From assembly GCA_030704615.1 (NCBI GenBank), contig CM060732.1, forward strand, positions 73,451,053 to 73,515,052: a stretch of 64,000 nucleotides of DNA, given 5' to 3'. Position 1 is the first letter of the stretch, and each line of letters begins with the position of its first letter. Origin of the DNA: Takakia lepidozioides (Eukaryota; Streptophyta; Takakiopsida; Takakiales; Takakiaceae). Position numbers and translations under genes: made by a program. Under the pieces are notes generated by a model. It did not search any database. It saw nothing but the letters and a program-made list of their open reading frames with translations, and was not told the origin of the DNA. Of this stretch, positions 44,701 to 56,467 are shown in pieces.

Positions 44701-47700
44701 TTCCCACTGAGATGAAGGGTGAGAAATTTTTGGAGTTGTTCGGCAGCCATAATGATCCAGTGACCAAGATCAATCCTAATAAGACTTACGCTGTCAAGGA
44801 ACCTGCTTCTCACCCCATCTATGAGAACTTCCGCGTGAAGGTTTGCTGTCATGCCTCATTTTGCAATGAAACTCACCTTTGCTTGACATAAGTTTGTCAA
44901 TGATACATTGCAATGCACTGTCACACACTTGTATTGCTGTTTAGAGATCAGATAGTAAGTGACCAGAGAAACTTGGGGAATCCTTCTTTCAAAATGGCAT
45001 AGGTGTTACATGGGTCAAATGACTTCCTTTGCCATGGTCCTCTCTAGTTGCTTCTTATGGGTAGGACTCATGATAATCAAATTGACAACTCTTGATTCTT
45101 CGACTGCCTCCGTGCATGTGGGCAGTCCTTTGCAATTCTGCTAGCAGCTGCAGACACTGACTCTCAACTTGAAGCTCTGGGAGAGCTCATGTATCAGGTA
45201 AGTCTGATGCCATTAGCTCAGACCAGCCTTTGTTTTCCTACACCTTTTACCTAGAGGAGGAACAGCACTAAAAGTTGACCTCATGCTCATGCTCATGCTC
45301 ATGCTCAAGACTGTACGTGCTCATGATCTATTTCATGCTCTTTATTTCACTATGGCTCTCCACCAATCAATACCAAATTGAACGTGGAGAAAGTTGTTAT
45401 TGCCTGTGTGAGTGGGCTATGACATACTAAATACCCTCGTAGATGAAAAACTTGCAACCGGTTAAAAGTAGGTTAACAACAAGGACATTGCTGGCATGGA
45501 TACAACGGTCAGAGGGACGATCAATAAGTATATCTCTGGGTTTTCTCTCAGGGAGATCATGATAGTGGGCTCATGGCAGCGTATCTGGCCCACTCTGGAA
45601 GGAATTCAGCTTGTGTATGTTTTCTGCTTGTCATCATGTCAAACACTAGTGACTAGAGTGGAGGGTTGTTTCTTGCAGTCACATTATAGCTACTCCAAGT
45701 GTGGGCTGGGTTCTGATGGCACTGAGCGCGTGGTAGCCCTGGTTAAAGAACTGGGAAAGCCGCCCAGATCAGAGCCTGTCCAGGGTGCAACTCTTTTTGG
45801 CGCTAAAATTACAGGCGGGGGATGTGGAGGCACTGTTTGTGTGCTGGGACGCGAGGGAGTCAGAAGCAGCGAGCGGATCCTTCAGGTGAGAGGTTACTTC
45901 TAAAGATTGGGATTCTCGTAGGATTAGAACTGTAACAGCTTCCACTTTTGCCTGTAAGAGAAACTAAATTGTTTAGCCTTCTTTTTCTGAAACATATGAA
46001 ACATACCTAGCGTCAACCCTCCCTTCCATTCTACATCTATCATCTCCTAACGATAAGGCTACACATCTTACTCAAGCCCTTTGGGACTCAGCCCTGCGAT
46101 CCTTTCCCGTCACCCTTCCATCTACCTCCTCACCCTTCTCCACTCGTCGTTACGCACCAATTTATGATGAGGAATGCAAGACTGCTAGACGTCGCATCAA
46201 ATTTTTACTACTTGATACCAATTCTTCTCCAGTTCCTTGCTAAAATCAGATTTTCTCCTCGATCTTTTTGGTCCCTCCTTAAACCTCATAGAGATCCCCC
46301 CCCAATCACTGACATTCATGTCTGGCATGAGTATGCACAGTCTTTGTACCATTCCCCAACCCAAACTCCTTCTCCTAGAACCCTAAAACCCTTCACTTCT
46401 CTCTCTTTACTACAGCCACTGTCAGTAAGGCAATCAAAGAAGCTGCAAAATGGCAGAGCGGTGGACATTTCAGGACTTCAGAGTGAATTCATCAAGCATG
46501 CTGCACGTACTTTAGCCCCTTTTATAGCTAACCTCTTCAATGAGGTGGTGCAACGGGGCTTCCCAACAGAGTGGACAAAGAGCATCATCCACCCACTTTT
46601 TAAGAGTGGTGACAGGCTCGCACCGACAAAACTATCGTACTATCATGGTGTCCTCATTACTTGCTAAACTGTTTGGGGCCGTAGTGGCCATGGAACTGGA
46701 TGATTGGGCTGAGTACTCTCGCATTCGTGTGGGACAGGCTGGTTTCCGTCGAAACCGATCCACTATTGACCACATCTTCACTCTTCAAGTTATGGTGGAA
46801 AGTGCACGCTATGACAAAAGAATGGTCTATGTTTGCTTCGTGGACTTTCACAAAGCTTGATTCAGTTCCTCGGGACCTTCTCTTCCAACGGCTCCATAGA
46901 GTGGAAGTCCCTCCAGACTCCTTTGTGCCATCTCTTCTATGTATGAGATTGTCACTGGCATGGTCAACGTCGCTGGTGAATTCTCAGCCGAGATCCACAG
47001 CAACATTGGAGTCAAACAGGGCTGCCCCCTTTCACCTACCCTGTTCGGGATCTACATTGACGCCTTGGAGAATTACATATCAGAAAACCATGGGGTTGGG
47101 GTCCCATTGGATGGGGACCAACCAATCAGATCTCCTCTATGCTGATGATGTTGCCCTTTTGGCACAATCCCCGGTCTTTCTGCAACGCCATCTCAAAATT
47201 TTGGAACAGTTCTGCAAAGACTATGGGATGCAGGTCAATCTTAGCAAGACCAAGATCATGGTCTTCAATGGCCAGGCTGATCGTAGATTCATCTTCAACC
47301 AGCAGGAATTGAGATTGTGAAATCATACCGGTACCTAGGTCTGGTTATCCACTCCCCAAGTTTCACTTTGCAGCCACTGCCTTGGACAGGTTGACTAAAG
47401 GTAAGGCGGCCTCCATCCGCCTTCAGGCCAAATGCAAGCAAATACATCTGCGGCATCCCCCGACCAAAAAGTGGCTGTTTGACACCGTCGTCAGCCCTGC
47501 TACCACCTATGGTTGTGAGTTCTGGGCACCTGGTGTCCCTGTCTCCTGGTGGGAAAAGAATTTGGAACCATTACAGTCATCTTTTCTCCAAGCAATGCTT
47601 GGCGCCAGGAGCACAACTCCATCTCAGATCCTAGGTGCAGAGTTCGCATGTGTACCATTGCAATCCGAGGCCCTCTTCAGGCTTACAATCTTTCTCCATA

Positions 47701-48643
47701 GATTGCAGGCCCTTCCACCCAAAGGGCTAGTGGCTAGGGCCCTCACAACATCTATGAGGCTCAAAGCTGCAGGTTTCAGGAACTCCTGGTATGCTCGAGT
47801 GGACAGTTTATTTCAACGTAACGGACTTTCTACTGCTTTCCTATTACCAATGAACCCAGATGAGGTGGACATCACATCCAGACATGACCGCAACAGACTC
47901 ATTCGGAGAGAGCTTATGGAATTACATGTCAAGAGAACTTGGATGCTACCCAATCTCACGACAAAGCTCCACTTCTATCGAGAGACATTCTTGGTGCTCC
48001 GCGATGATAGAATCTTGAGACCAAATTACCTTTCAGCACCCTTATCTCCTTCCCTCTTGAGGGCATTGGGGCGGTTCAACGAGGCCTTCACCCTTAGACA
48101 ATCGCTAGAACATTAATTGTGGTTTCTGGATTTGTTCCTCTCTCATGTTTTCTTCCATTTTGTCCCATAAGCTCTACGAGCTTTCCGCGGACGTTATAAA
48201 GCACCATTTCATTTCATTTCATTTCTGATAATTGTACTGTTTCCATCATCTGCGCAAAATGCCCACAGGTGTTGGCAGCCCAATCTTGAGACTAGCGTAT
48301 GTGAACAGAGCAGCTCCTTGCTGATGGGTCGCCTTTGGCATTTGTTTTGCTCCCAATTGTAACTTCTGGATGAAAATGGAAGGAAAAATGAGTTTGCTTG
48401 GGGATTGGATAGAGTGTAAGCAACCAAGTAACCAGTCTGCACACCTCACCAGGTTCCTTGAAAATCCAGACATCCGAGTTGTCTGTTTTGATCTGGTTGT
48501 CTTCTGCATTTCAGATTCAGCAGCGTTACAAGGCTGCCACAGGTCACTTGCCTTTCATTTTTGAAGGCTCATCAATGGGAGCTGGCCAATTTGGACATCT
48601 TCGTATCCGTCGGCGGGTCCATCCAACAAAACTTGCTAACTAA
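32717..48643 (+). CDS. ARA1: L-arabinokinase (ARA1 type), 996 aa, 29 exons
   Basis: It phosphorylates free L-arabinose for salvage into UDP-arabinose and cell-wall sugars. Exons: 32717-32824, 32931-33038, 33600-33668, 33928-34011, 34221-34297, 34534-34600, 34833-34890, 35221-35288, 35609-35671, 35927-35980, 36430-36532, 36994-37103, 37345-37464, 37652-37708, 38171-38358, 39712-39886, 40021-40104, 40588-40713, 40950-41083, 42277-42358, 42603-42690, 42878-42921, 43377-43472, 43569-43645, 44044-44220, 44675-44840, 45126-45197, 45679-45885, 48515-48643. Every phase agrees and the joined frame has no internal stop. The N-terminal half is glycosyltransferase-like ([20 protein letters not shown]). 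The C-terminal half is a GHMP kinase: [18 protein letters not shown] (residues about 509-526), [14 protein letters not shown] (about 651-664, ATP loop) and [11 protein letters not shown] near the end. The length is close to the roughly 1,040 residues of Arabidopsis ARA1. Several introns carry LINE pieces. Confidence 0.95.
37905..37960 (+). mobile_element. LINE 3'-end remnant in arabinokinase intron 14
   Basis: The sequence cataaggtctttgagctttc and the following bases match the 3' tail region of the LINE copies at 39.6 and 48.2 kb (cataagctctacgagctttc), with several changes. It is only about 55 bp long. Confidence 0.6.
39240..39656 (+). mobile_element. 5'-truncated LINE with zinc-binding C-terminus, arabinokinase intron 15
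   Basis: It encodes [11 protein letters not shown]..., then a zinc-binding segment CPACIG (Cys-x2-Cys) followed by [17 protein letters not shown] (His-x4-Cys), and ends [10 protein letters not shown] and a stop. The 3' tail has gagctttccgcagacatta and then a run of cattt repeats. Sequence matching the copy in the last intron starts near 39240, so most of ORF2 is missing. This copy keeps the zinc-binding segment that the longer copy has lost. Confidence 0.85.
41190..41280 (-). mobile_element. LINE 3'-tail remnants, arabinokinase intron 19
   Basis: Minus-strand sequence resembling the family tail (ggacgttatgaagtatcatt and then catttc repeats) occurs twice in a damaged form, partly matching the tail of the neighbouring minus-strand copy at 41.4 kb. 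Confidence 0.5.
41397..41694 (-). mobile_element. 5'-truncated LINE, antisense in arabinokinase intron 19
   Basis: On the minus strand it encodes [51 protein letters not shown], the same C-terminus as the copy at 39.2 kb with few changes. It is followed by the same 3' untranslated sequence and a tail of aaatg repeats on the plus strand (catttcatttc on its own strand). Truncation falls inside the zinc-binding segment. Confidence 0.88.
45279..45309. repeat. (CTCATG)n hexanucleotide repeat
   Basis: About five tandem copies of ctcatg in arabinokinase intron 27. Confidence 0.85.
46015..48228 (+). mobile_element. LINE with decayed reverse transcriptase ORF2, in the last arabinokinase intron
   Basis: The reverse transcriptase is spread over three frames: [20 protein letters not shown] and [14 protein letters not shown]; then [30 protein letters not shown] and [16 protein letters not shown]; then [20 protein letters not shown] and [12 protein letters not shown] (the catalytic YADD). 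At least four frame changes break it. From 47382 to 48116 a 244-codon frame is open and covers the ORF2 C-terminus, ending [10 protein letters not shown]. The 3' end has gagctttccgcggacgttat and a tail of cattt repeats at about 48205-48228. The element sits on the same strand as the gene, in the 2.6-kb intron between exons 28 and 29. Confidence 0.9.
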
Positions 48644-48649
48644 TATTTT

Positions 48650-49780
48650 TAGATGGGGTCATACCCCGCTAGTAAAAATAATTTCCTTCCATGGAGCGAG
48701 AAGAGAAAAGAAGAGGCATTGTTAGATCCAGTTTTATATCACCATTTTCAAACAGGGAGGTTGCGACTCTCAACTTAAAGGGCTCAATAGGGCCTGCTAG
48801 TTCGGCGCCAAAGAGAGCTACTGTCTGCAGTGCTCCCAGGCATTGAAGAGCATTAGGACTACAAGCAATGTGGATATGATGAATACTACCATTGACACCA
48901 CTATGATCATGATTTAGAGAGGGTTGACTTTCATATCCGGTTTCTGAGTGTGATTTCTGAGTGTGATAATTAATAGGACGTTTTTTTACTGGGATGTTAA
49001 ACTTTGGCTGTGTGTCGAGCAGTAGGCTCTGTACATTCACTGGACGTTAAACAGACTTTCTCCTGCTTTCTTTACTTGTAGCCACTTGGATGCCCGACTC
49101 ACAGGGACATTGCCAAGTTCAAAGGAAATACACCACCTCTGGGGAGGTATACCCCTCTCAAGCTTCACTTGCAGTGCTGAAGGGGAGTTTTTGGTGGATC
49201 AGATACTTTTTGCCTTGCAACCAACAGCATTGGCTTTAGTGGAGACTCTTGCACAGTAGGTCTCAGACTGAAGATCTCTACATGAACATGCACAAGTTGA
49301 CCACATAGAAAGTCATGGTGCAGGCTTCTTGTAAGAGATGGTGCTGGTCAAAACCATGATACCAAACCTAACTGGTGCTGTACTTCCACGGGTGATACAC
49401 AGTCAATCCAAACAAACGCCGACCACGCCCAGGTTCACTTTTGGGAAAGAGTGGACACATCAATAAATATATACGAGAAGAACCCATATTAAGGCTGCTC
49501 TGGCTGTGCAGACAACATGCAACTTCTCAATCACAGTGGGTTGTTTCTTCTATTCATCACTGTCCTTGTATGCAACCCAATTTCCACTGCTGATATTCTG
49601 ATGTAGGGTACATAGCTACTCACCGCTACCACAGTAATGACACGCTGTGGTGGACTGTACAGGGGCATGAACACTACCTTTAAACACTCTTATGTGCCAT
49701 TGCTTAGTCTCGACAAAATGGTGCATCACAATTTATCAATCAAATTGGCACTCCCACAGACTCACCTCGACTACTCGTAA
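48650..49780. other. Convergent 3' region of arabinokinase and the NFRKB-like gene
   Basis: About 1.1 kb between two facing stop codons. It should contain both 3' untranslated regions. No further coding signal is seen. Confidence 0.5.
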
Positions 49781-49784
49781 CTGA

Positions 49785-52700
49785 TTAGATATGCTGCCAG
49801 TTCATTTTCCCCCATGGATGCAACTGACCTCCCCTCACTTGTATTTCCTCACGCGAGTGCTGCAAATTGGGGCGCTGCTGCAAAACTGCAGTAACAGGTC
49901 CCACCAGTGTGGCCTGAGATGAATGGTACCTTCCTGGTGACCATGAAGCAATATTAGACTGTCCTTGCTCACTCAAGGAAGGAAGAGCGTGGCATGCAGC
50001 TATAGCAGGCATAGGGTCCCAGCCTGGGAATGCACGATAGGTACCATTTTCCAAAGCCTCGGGCTTTCCTGCTACACAGTCAGTACCGGTCTGCTGCTGC
50101 TGTTCCCATTGTGACAGCGAGCCTGTGACCTCCCTGCTATCACTAGGAGCTCTCTGGAAAGCAGTAGTTACAGCTGGATTCCCGCAAGCTTCTGAGAAAC
50201 CCCCACCCCCAAGTACTGAGTTATTCCAGGAACCTGGAATGCGCCCAGCATCTGGCATAGTGGAGGTCCACTTTGGAGGCTGGGGTGGCCAGAAAGGTAC
50301 CATCTCTGAAAGGAGAGCAGGAGGTGATATGGAGGAGGGAAACAATGGTGGCCGTAGCATATGATGCTCGGATGCTGGGGTTAGATGTCCCGCCCCTTGA
50401 TGGAGTGCATTCAGCTCCAGTTGGTGTCTATGCTGCTGACAGTGACCCTGCCCAAGATGCAGTTCTTGTTTAGCAGGCACTGCAAATTTATAGCTCACTT
50501 GCTCCTGGTTGGGTGTATGTACAAGTGCTGTTGCACTCTGACAACTACGCTGAATTACTTTCGGTTCACAAATTGGTTGCCTTGTCATCCCATTGTCAGC
50601 AAAGGACAGCCTAGTCGAATGATTATCTGATGGAAGGTTAAATTTCGTCTGAGATTCACAAGCTTGCACAGAAAATGGAGGTAGAAGAGCAGAGATTTCT
50701 CGGCCACTGCATTGCCCCTCACAAAGATCTTCCTGACTTAGTTGGCACCGATTGCCATTGCACTGTGACGACTTGGATGACAAACTGTGCAAGTGCAAAT
50801 CCTCATTGGAATGTCGTAACCTGTCCTTGGTTTCACTACTTCTGTAGTCTGGATGCACGCCTGCGACTTTTCCCTCGGAGAAATGGTGTGGAATCAGTTC
50901 GCAATGCATACCATTGGGCTGCGATGCCACAAATGATGGACCGTGCAAATGCAAATAATCATCCGAATGTTGTAACCTGTTTTGGTTTGCACCACCCCTT
51001 CTATACTCAGGATGTACCATACCTCCAGCAAGCAGCCTGGTACTATCCTGCACAACAAGGGCACCAGCATCTGGGAAGCACTCTCTGCTGGGAGGGGAAT
51101 GGAACTTCATATCCAGGGCATTTGCTTGTCCTGAGTCCTCTCTCCACAAACCACCCCTTACAGGTCCCATGGCTGCTACTCCCTGCTTATCCTCCCACTT
51201 AGATGCACCCTTCATCACATGGATAGTGTCATATACTTTTGCAGCTGACTCTCGTCGCTGCATTGAGGAACGCTCCTGCAAATCAGGACTGGCATTTGCC
51301 TGTATCTGCTGCATGGCTGGCACATCATAATCCTCAGGCACGATCACACTTTCATGTTCCCTACTGTCGTGGGCTAAGATTGGCTTCCAGGAGCTCTCCT
51401 CCTCCCTTTTGGATGTCCGAGAGCCACAACTATCGAGACCCTGCTGGGCACTAGGCTGGCTTACTGTATGTCTGCCCTGCACCATCAAATGCTCCTCACT
51501 GGTTCCAGTCATTTTTATGTGTCCCCTAGTATAATTGCACTGCTCAAAAGCACCTGAATGTGGGGCATCCACAACTGCTAAGGGTTCAAGAGACCCACTG
51601 CCTTCTGCTGCAGACTTCGTACACACTGCAGTGTTGACCTGCTGTTCAACTGCTTTCCGGTCCAAAGGTTCAGCTTCTTTGCCTCCATGCAGAGACCCCT
51701 CCCTGTCTGAACCAAGATGGCCCTTACTCTGCAATTAAACAATAGGAAATGAATGATGTACTGTTACGCTTTGGCCTTGTGGTTAAAGTACATCAATTTT
51801 CCAGCATCGGTAGTGTACTGGTCACAATGTACAAAGAAACCCCTACTCAAATACAAACATTGGTCAGTGCCAATCCCTCCTAACCTGATCATCACCATTC
51901 TCCAACATTAAGTATGTGCAGGGTCTTACCAGAGAATTAGGGAACAACACAAGGGGCAGTCGGTGCACACAAAGCTGAGCAACTAATAGTGCCCGCCCTG
52001 CATGCTGAACCTTCCTTTTTAAGAAGAGAGCATGTGCCAACGGAAGCTCCTTCATGACCCCCATCTTCCTGCAATCATAATGCAACAACTCATTGAGATC
52101 CCTTTGACCTTCATCATGTTCAAGTGGGACAATCTTCACAAAGGACAAAATAATACAGCAGGCAAATCGATTATGCCTGGACCCAATACAGGGTAGGCTG
52201 AGTGCACTGCTGTGATTTAGGAACTCTGGCGCCACCACATGGGAACATGCAAGAACTGTACGGAAGTCCTAAAGCATACCAGACCAAGCAAGTCCCAATT
52301 TGCTCACCATAGCAGAATCTCTGCCCTCTAGGGTAGAAGCAAAAGATGTCACATAGGACACCTGAGCTTATTTACAGCAACCATCATAGGCATACTAGTG
52401 ATATCAGTGCATGAGACTATCCACAACCCTGTAACCGTCAAAATAAATATTGGAATTGATCAGAAGGGAGAGAGGGCTACCAATGGTACTGAAGTGCATC
52501 ACTGCATGGGCGTGCCATACTGGTTGTAGTCCTCACGACACCTTGCAATAACTCCAAGGAAAGCTCCTCCCCAGCTTCTTTCTTCCGCAAAATGGAAGCA
52601 AACAGTTCTCTATTCACCTGCATCCACCCCACAGGCCTGTCGTATAGGCCTCAATCGAAGACAACCGTCCCTTGCACATTGCAACTGAGAAATGGAAGAC

Positions 52701-55020
52701 ACCCACCTGAACAATTAGCATGAACAACATATTTGCTTGAATGAGACATCAAAAGTACAGCTTCCATTGAGTTGTGTGCCCACATACAAAGCAAGTACTA
52801 ACCTTCACTATGCCCACTTCCTCTGTCAGCTTCTCACAGGTGCCTGGACCCCTCATGGAACCAACAGAGTTACCTCGAGACCCCTCGGACAAAGCAACAT
52901 AAGCGGCATCATCTGCCTGTCGTACAGCATGTTGAGGTCCACTAACCTTCCGCCTCTTCCAGCTCTGCCTTCAATTTAAAACAAACACAAACGAAAAAAT
53001 AACAATCAATGATTTCCTCATGGAGACACCATTCAAGAGAAAGGCCCTCCTTCATTTCAAGTAAGCTGTAATCATCATGACAGTACATGGACAGCCTGGA
53101 CCACTAAAGGGGAAAGAATAAGTTTGTAGGAAGAAACCAATTTCCACTAGTGAATCTTGTGAACAACACAGCAGGGAATGTCAAAATGACTTGTCCAATA
53201 TGACTTCCCAAATCTAGCTTCTATGAGTCCTGTATCCATGGCTCATGGAATAACCACCCCCACGACCTTAAGCTTACAAACACATGTGCAAAGACACACC
53301 ACAATGTATTAGCAAAAGCGGAATGATCAATTATTTTTTCCTGTCATCAAAATCCAATGTCCATTCAATACCCTTTTGTTTCTAACTTTCAAAAGCTAAA
53401 CACACAAAGGGACCTCTCCACTGTTTTCACAATCCGCAAAAGATAGTAGTGATGGAAGGTACCTGGAATCCTGCCGACTGCCTGTGTTTTCAGAGCCTCC
53501 CTCATCGTGTTGTGAGTCTTCCTCTCCACCTCCAGAATGAGCAGCTTTGTTACTTGAGACCCACTGAGCATCCACTGGTAGTCGACTCGCAATCGGCTGC
53601 TTGTATATGCTCAATTTCTTCACCCATCTGTGCAAGCTCAGACACTGATCAAACTGTGCAAACCTATTATGAAGCCGCTAACACTCCTGATGACACAAGT
53701 GGGAGAACAGCAGCACGACCTGGTGAATTAATTCCTCCAATCAAAAACACCTGATTCCCAGGCCATAGAATGAAGAGGAATGTGTGTGCACAGTGGAATA
53801 CCTTTCAATCTCCCTCCCAGAGTCCCTGCGTGCTCTCCAGATTGCCTCCAACTTATGTGATTGTTGGAGGATGCTGCAAAACCATCAGAATAATGAATAT
53901 CACTTTAAATTTGTGATTTAGATCTGACCTTCAAATAGGACAATGCTAGCTATGGTACAGTAGCATCATACTTAGCACCCATCCATAAGAAGATGACAAA
54001 GACCTGAGACATTAACCACTATCCAGAGACAAAGGAAATTCACACTCACTTGCCATGATAGCTTTGCAATTCTCGAGTATAAGCTTTTCTGTTCAGCCGA
54101 AACTCAAAGTCTCTCGCAATCACAACATCCGGATGCATGGCACCATCGCATAATAGAGCACTCCTGCATCCAGCATGGAATGTTTACTGTATTAAAGGAT
54201 AGTGCAGCATGGGACACTCCCTAGCCTTGGTTTCCTTGATTGTACAGCATGGGTGCAACAGTCGGTAGGGACATGTGAAACACCTTCAAATCGAAAATTA
54301 CAGAGAGACAAAGACAAGCAATCATCAAATTATGAGAAGCCTTTGAGAGTCCTATGGTCAACATCATCACGTATTAGCAGGAATGCAACCAAATCAAGAC
54401 ATTACCATGCATCAAGAGGGTTCTCGAAACAGAAGTTTTCTCCATTGAGCAATGAGCTCACCACTGCTTCTCCATTGATTTCTTTTGGAAGATACCGAGA
54501 TAGACATTGCCTCTCTGATTCTGACAGATATGTCTTCCACACCTGTAAAAACAGCACAGGTTTTCATTTTGGACAAACAGTTGTTGACAACCCTTCTCAT
54601 TTCTTAGAGCTAATTAGAAACCAATCTAACAATCTAACCAATCTAACATGCCCAAATGTCAAACAAGTACTTTCCAATAACACAGTCAATTCAAAAGAAT
54701 GGAAGTGCGCAGCAATTCCTTAGTACCTCAACTGATAGCACATTCTTCAGATCCTTGAGCTCAAACAGTCCTGTAGGAACTTCAAATGCGTCTGCAAGAC
54801 CAGTGCGCTCGTGATAATATGTTGGCGATGGTGAAGAGGTAGAGAGATGGCGCCATGAAAGGCCAACCTGCATTTTCTGTGCCACCACTTTCTGCTGGGT
54901 ATCGTCCCATTCTAGTGCTACAGTCGGCCTCCACTTGGCAAAGCTTCTTTTCTCCACCAACGTACTGCTCATTCCAACTTTAGACACCACGCCCTTCAGA
55001 TTATTGTGTCTTGCCATCAT
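49785..55020 (-). CDS. NFRKB/INO80G-like DEUBAD-domain nuclear protein, 1070 aa
   Basis: Nine exons on the minus strand with consistent phases: 55020-54727, 54542-54406, 54163-54050, 53873-53802, 53627-53463, 52968-52803, 52617-52481, 52068-51885, 51728-49785. The N-terminus has VALEWDDTQQKVVAQK and VGLSWRHL, a block I know from plant proteins annotated as nuclear factor related to kappa-B-binding. The DEUBAD-type region follows: WKTYLSESERQCLSRYLP, SLLNGENFCFENPLDAW, and HPDVVIARDFEF. In animals NFRKB is a subunit of the INO80 chromatin remodeller and its DEUBAD domain regulates a deubiquitinase. The last exon alone encodes 647 residues rich in Gln, Ser, His and Gly with no domain that I recognise, probably disordered. 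The start is the first of two adjacent ATGs. The junction at 52068 is the least certain. Confidence 0.8.
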
Positions 55021-55029
55021 GCCATCATC

Positions 55030-56450
55030 TAGCCGTGCTTGAGGCACCACTTTCGGACCTCTCTGACTTAATTACGTTGTGGGAATTTGAAATACCCCAC
55101 GGCAAGGGAGAGACAAGCTACCGCATATTGTCCCTACCGTATGAAAACAAGCGGACCTGCAAGACTCCAACCAGGGCACCCTCCAACCAGGGCGCCATCG
55201 TTCACAACCATGAACTGCCTGAAATTCCTGACTAGATCAAGAAACGTGGCCGATTTTGGGAGGGAGAACGGATACAATATGAGGCCTCTCGAAGGATGCA
55301 TGCATCCTAGTGCAAACTGTATACCAACTTACCAACTAGAATCAAGTTGCAAGCACTGGCGAGCAAACCATCCTCTTCGCTTCGGATTTAGCTGTGCCTA
55401 TCAAGTCACCCCAAGAAAAGCTCAATCTATATTCTTAACCCCACGACCCAATAAAAGAAAAAGAAAGCACGGATTGATTGATGATCCTTCGCAGCTTCCA
55501 CACCTCGTCTGTGCACTCTCCGCCATGGCCAACGCTGCGCACCACACTTACCCTGCCTGTTTGAGCAACCCCATGAAAATAAAGTGAATGCTAGATATGC
55601 TGTGCTCTGCGCGGCACATGGCACCTAATTACAGTAGTAACAGGTGGGTTACGTTGGGGGAGGCCTAAGCACATGCCTCACAAATGCTCCATCGCTGGGA
55701 TGCACAGACCCTGCTGCTGCTGCCTAGTCAGGCGCAGCCATGGCAAACATGCGCGCAAGGCGTTCGCAACACACAAGCAGCCCAGTCACGGCTTTGTGCT
55801 TGTCCTCGCTGTACGATGTGGACTCCATTGCACAAATGCAAGCTGCGCTGTACAGACGAGCTTGCATGCTGCGCAGAGCATCTGCAGCTTCTCCCATCGT
55901 CCACTCTCCCATCGATCTCTGCGCATTTTATTTTGGTGGCTGCTCTTCATCATCCCTGCCTTTCATCTTCTGCAATAAATCCGCTGTACATTCGATTTGC
56001 CATAATTGACTTGCATTCCTCGCTCACCCCCTGACACGCATCTGTTGTATGCATCTGCACCCACATTAATACTATGTACTCCCTATTCACTCCCTATTCT
56101 CTGGCAAAATCTTGCAACTCGTAGTACCCAGTTCGACATTCCGTTGAGAAACATGAATACGAAATGGAGGGAAGCAGAAAATGGATTGATGATCCTGTCA
56201 GCTACTTATATATATTCACAGAGAGGTGGGTGAAAACTGGTGACTTTGGGTTCAAATCCCTCATAGATGTATTGTGGCGGTGATGGCATCCTTGATCCTC
56301 ATCACTAGATCTCCACATCAGCTTCATAATAGCTTGTACAGATTCAACGTGGGCTCCACAGTGCAGGGGCCCGACCAAGTGCCTGGATTCTGAGCTTTGC
56401 TGGCATACTGTGGAGCCTCCATCTTCATCTCTAGCCTACCATACGGATAG
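55030..56450. other. Region upstream of the NFRKB-like gene
   Basis: Several overlapping frames (55087-55587, 55673-56034) compete for the same DNA and none shows a family motif. Likely promoter DNA of the NFRKB-like gene and unannotated sequence. A GGTTCAAATCC B-box-like motif occurs at 56249-56259 without a matching A box. Confidence 0.35.
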
Positions 56451-56467
56451 CTCAAATATGACGGGAG

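Noticed and set aside
50675-51202. 175-codon plus-strand frame
   Set aside because: It is a shadow of the large last exon of the NFRKB-like gene on the minus strand.
55087-56034. Overlapping 89-166 codon frames
   Set aside because: Several frames are open on the same DNA without any motif, and composition suggests chance.
56249-56259. Pol III B box at GGTTCAAATCC
   Set aside because: There is no A box at a suitable distance on the same strand.
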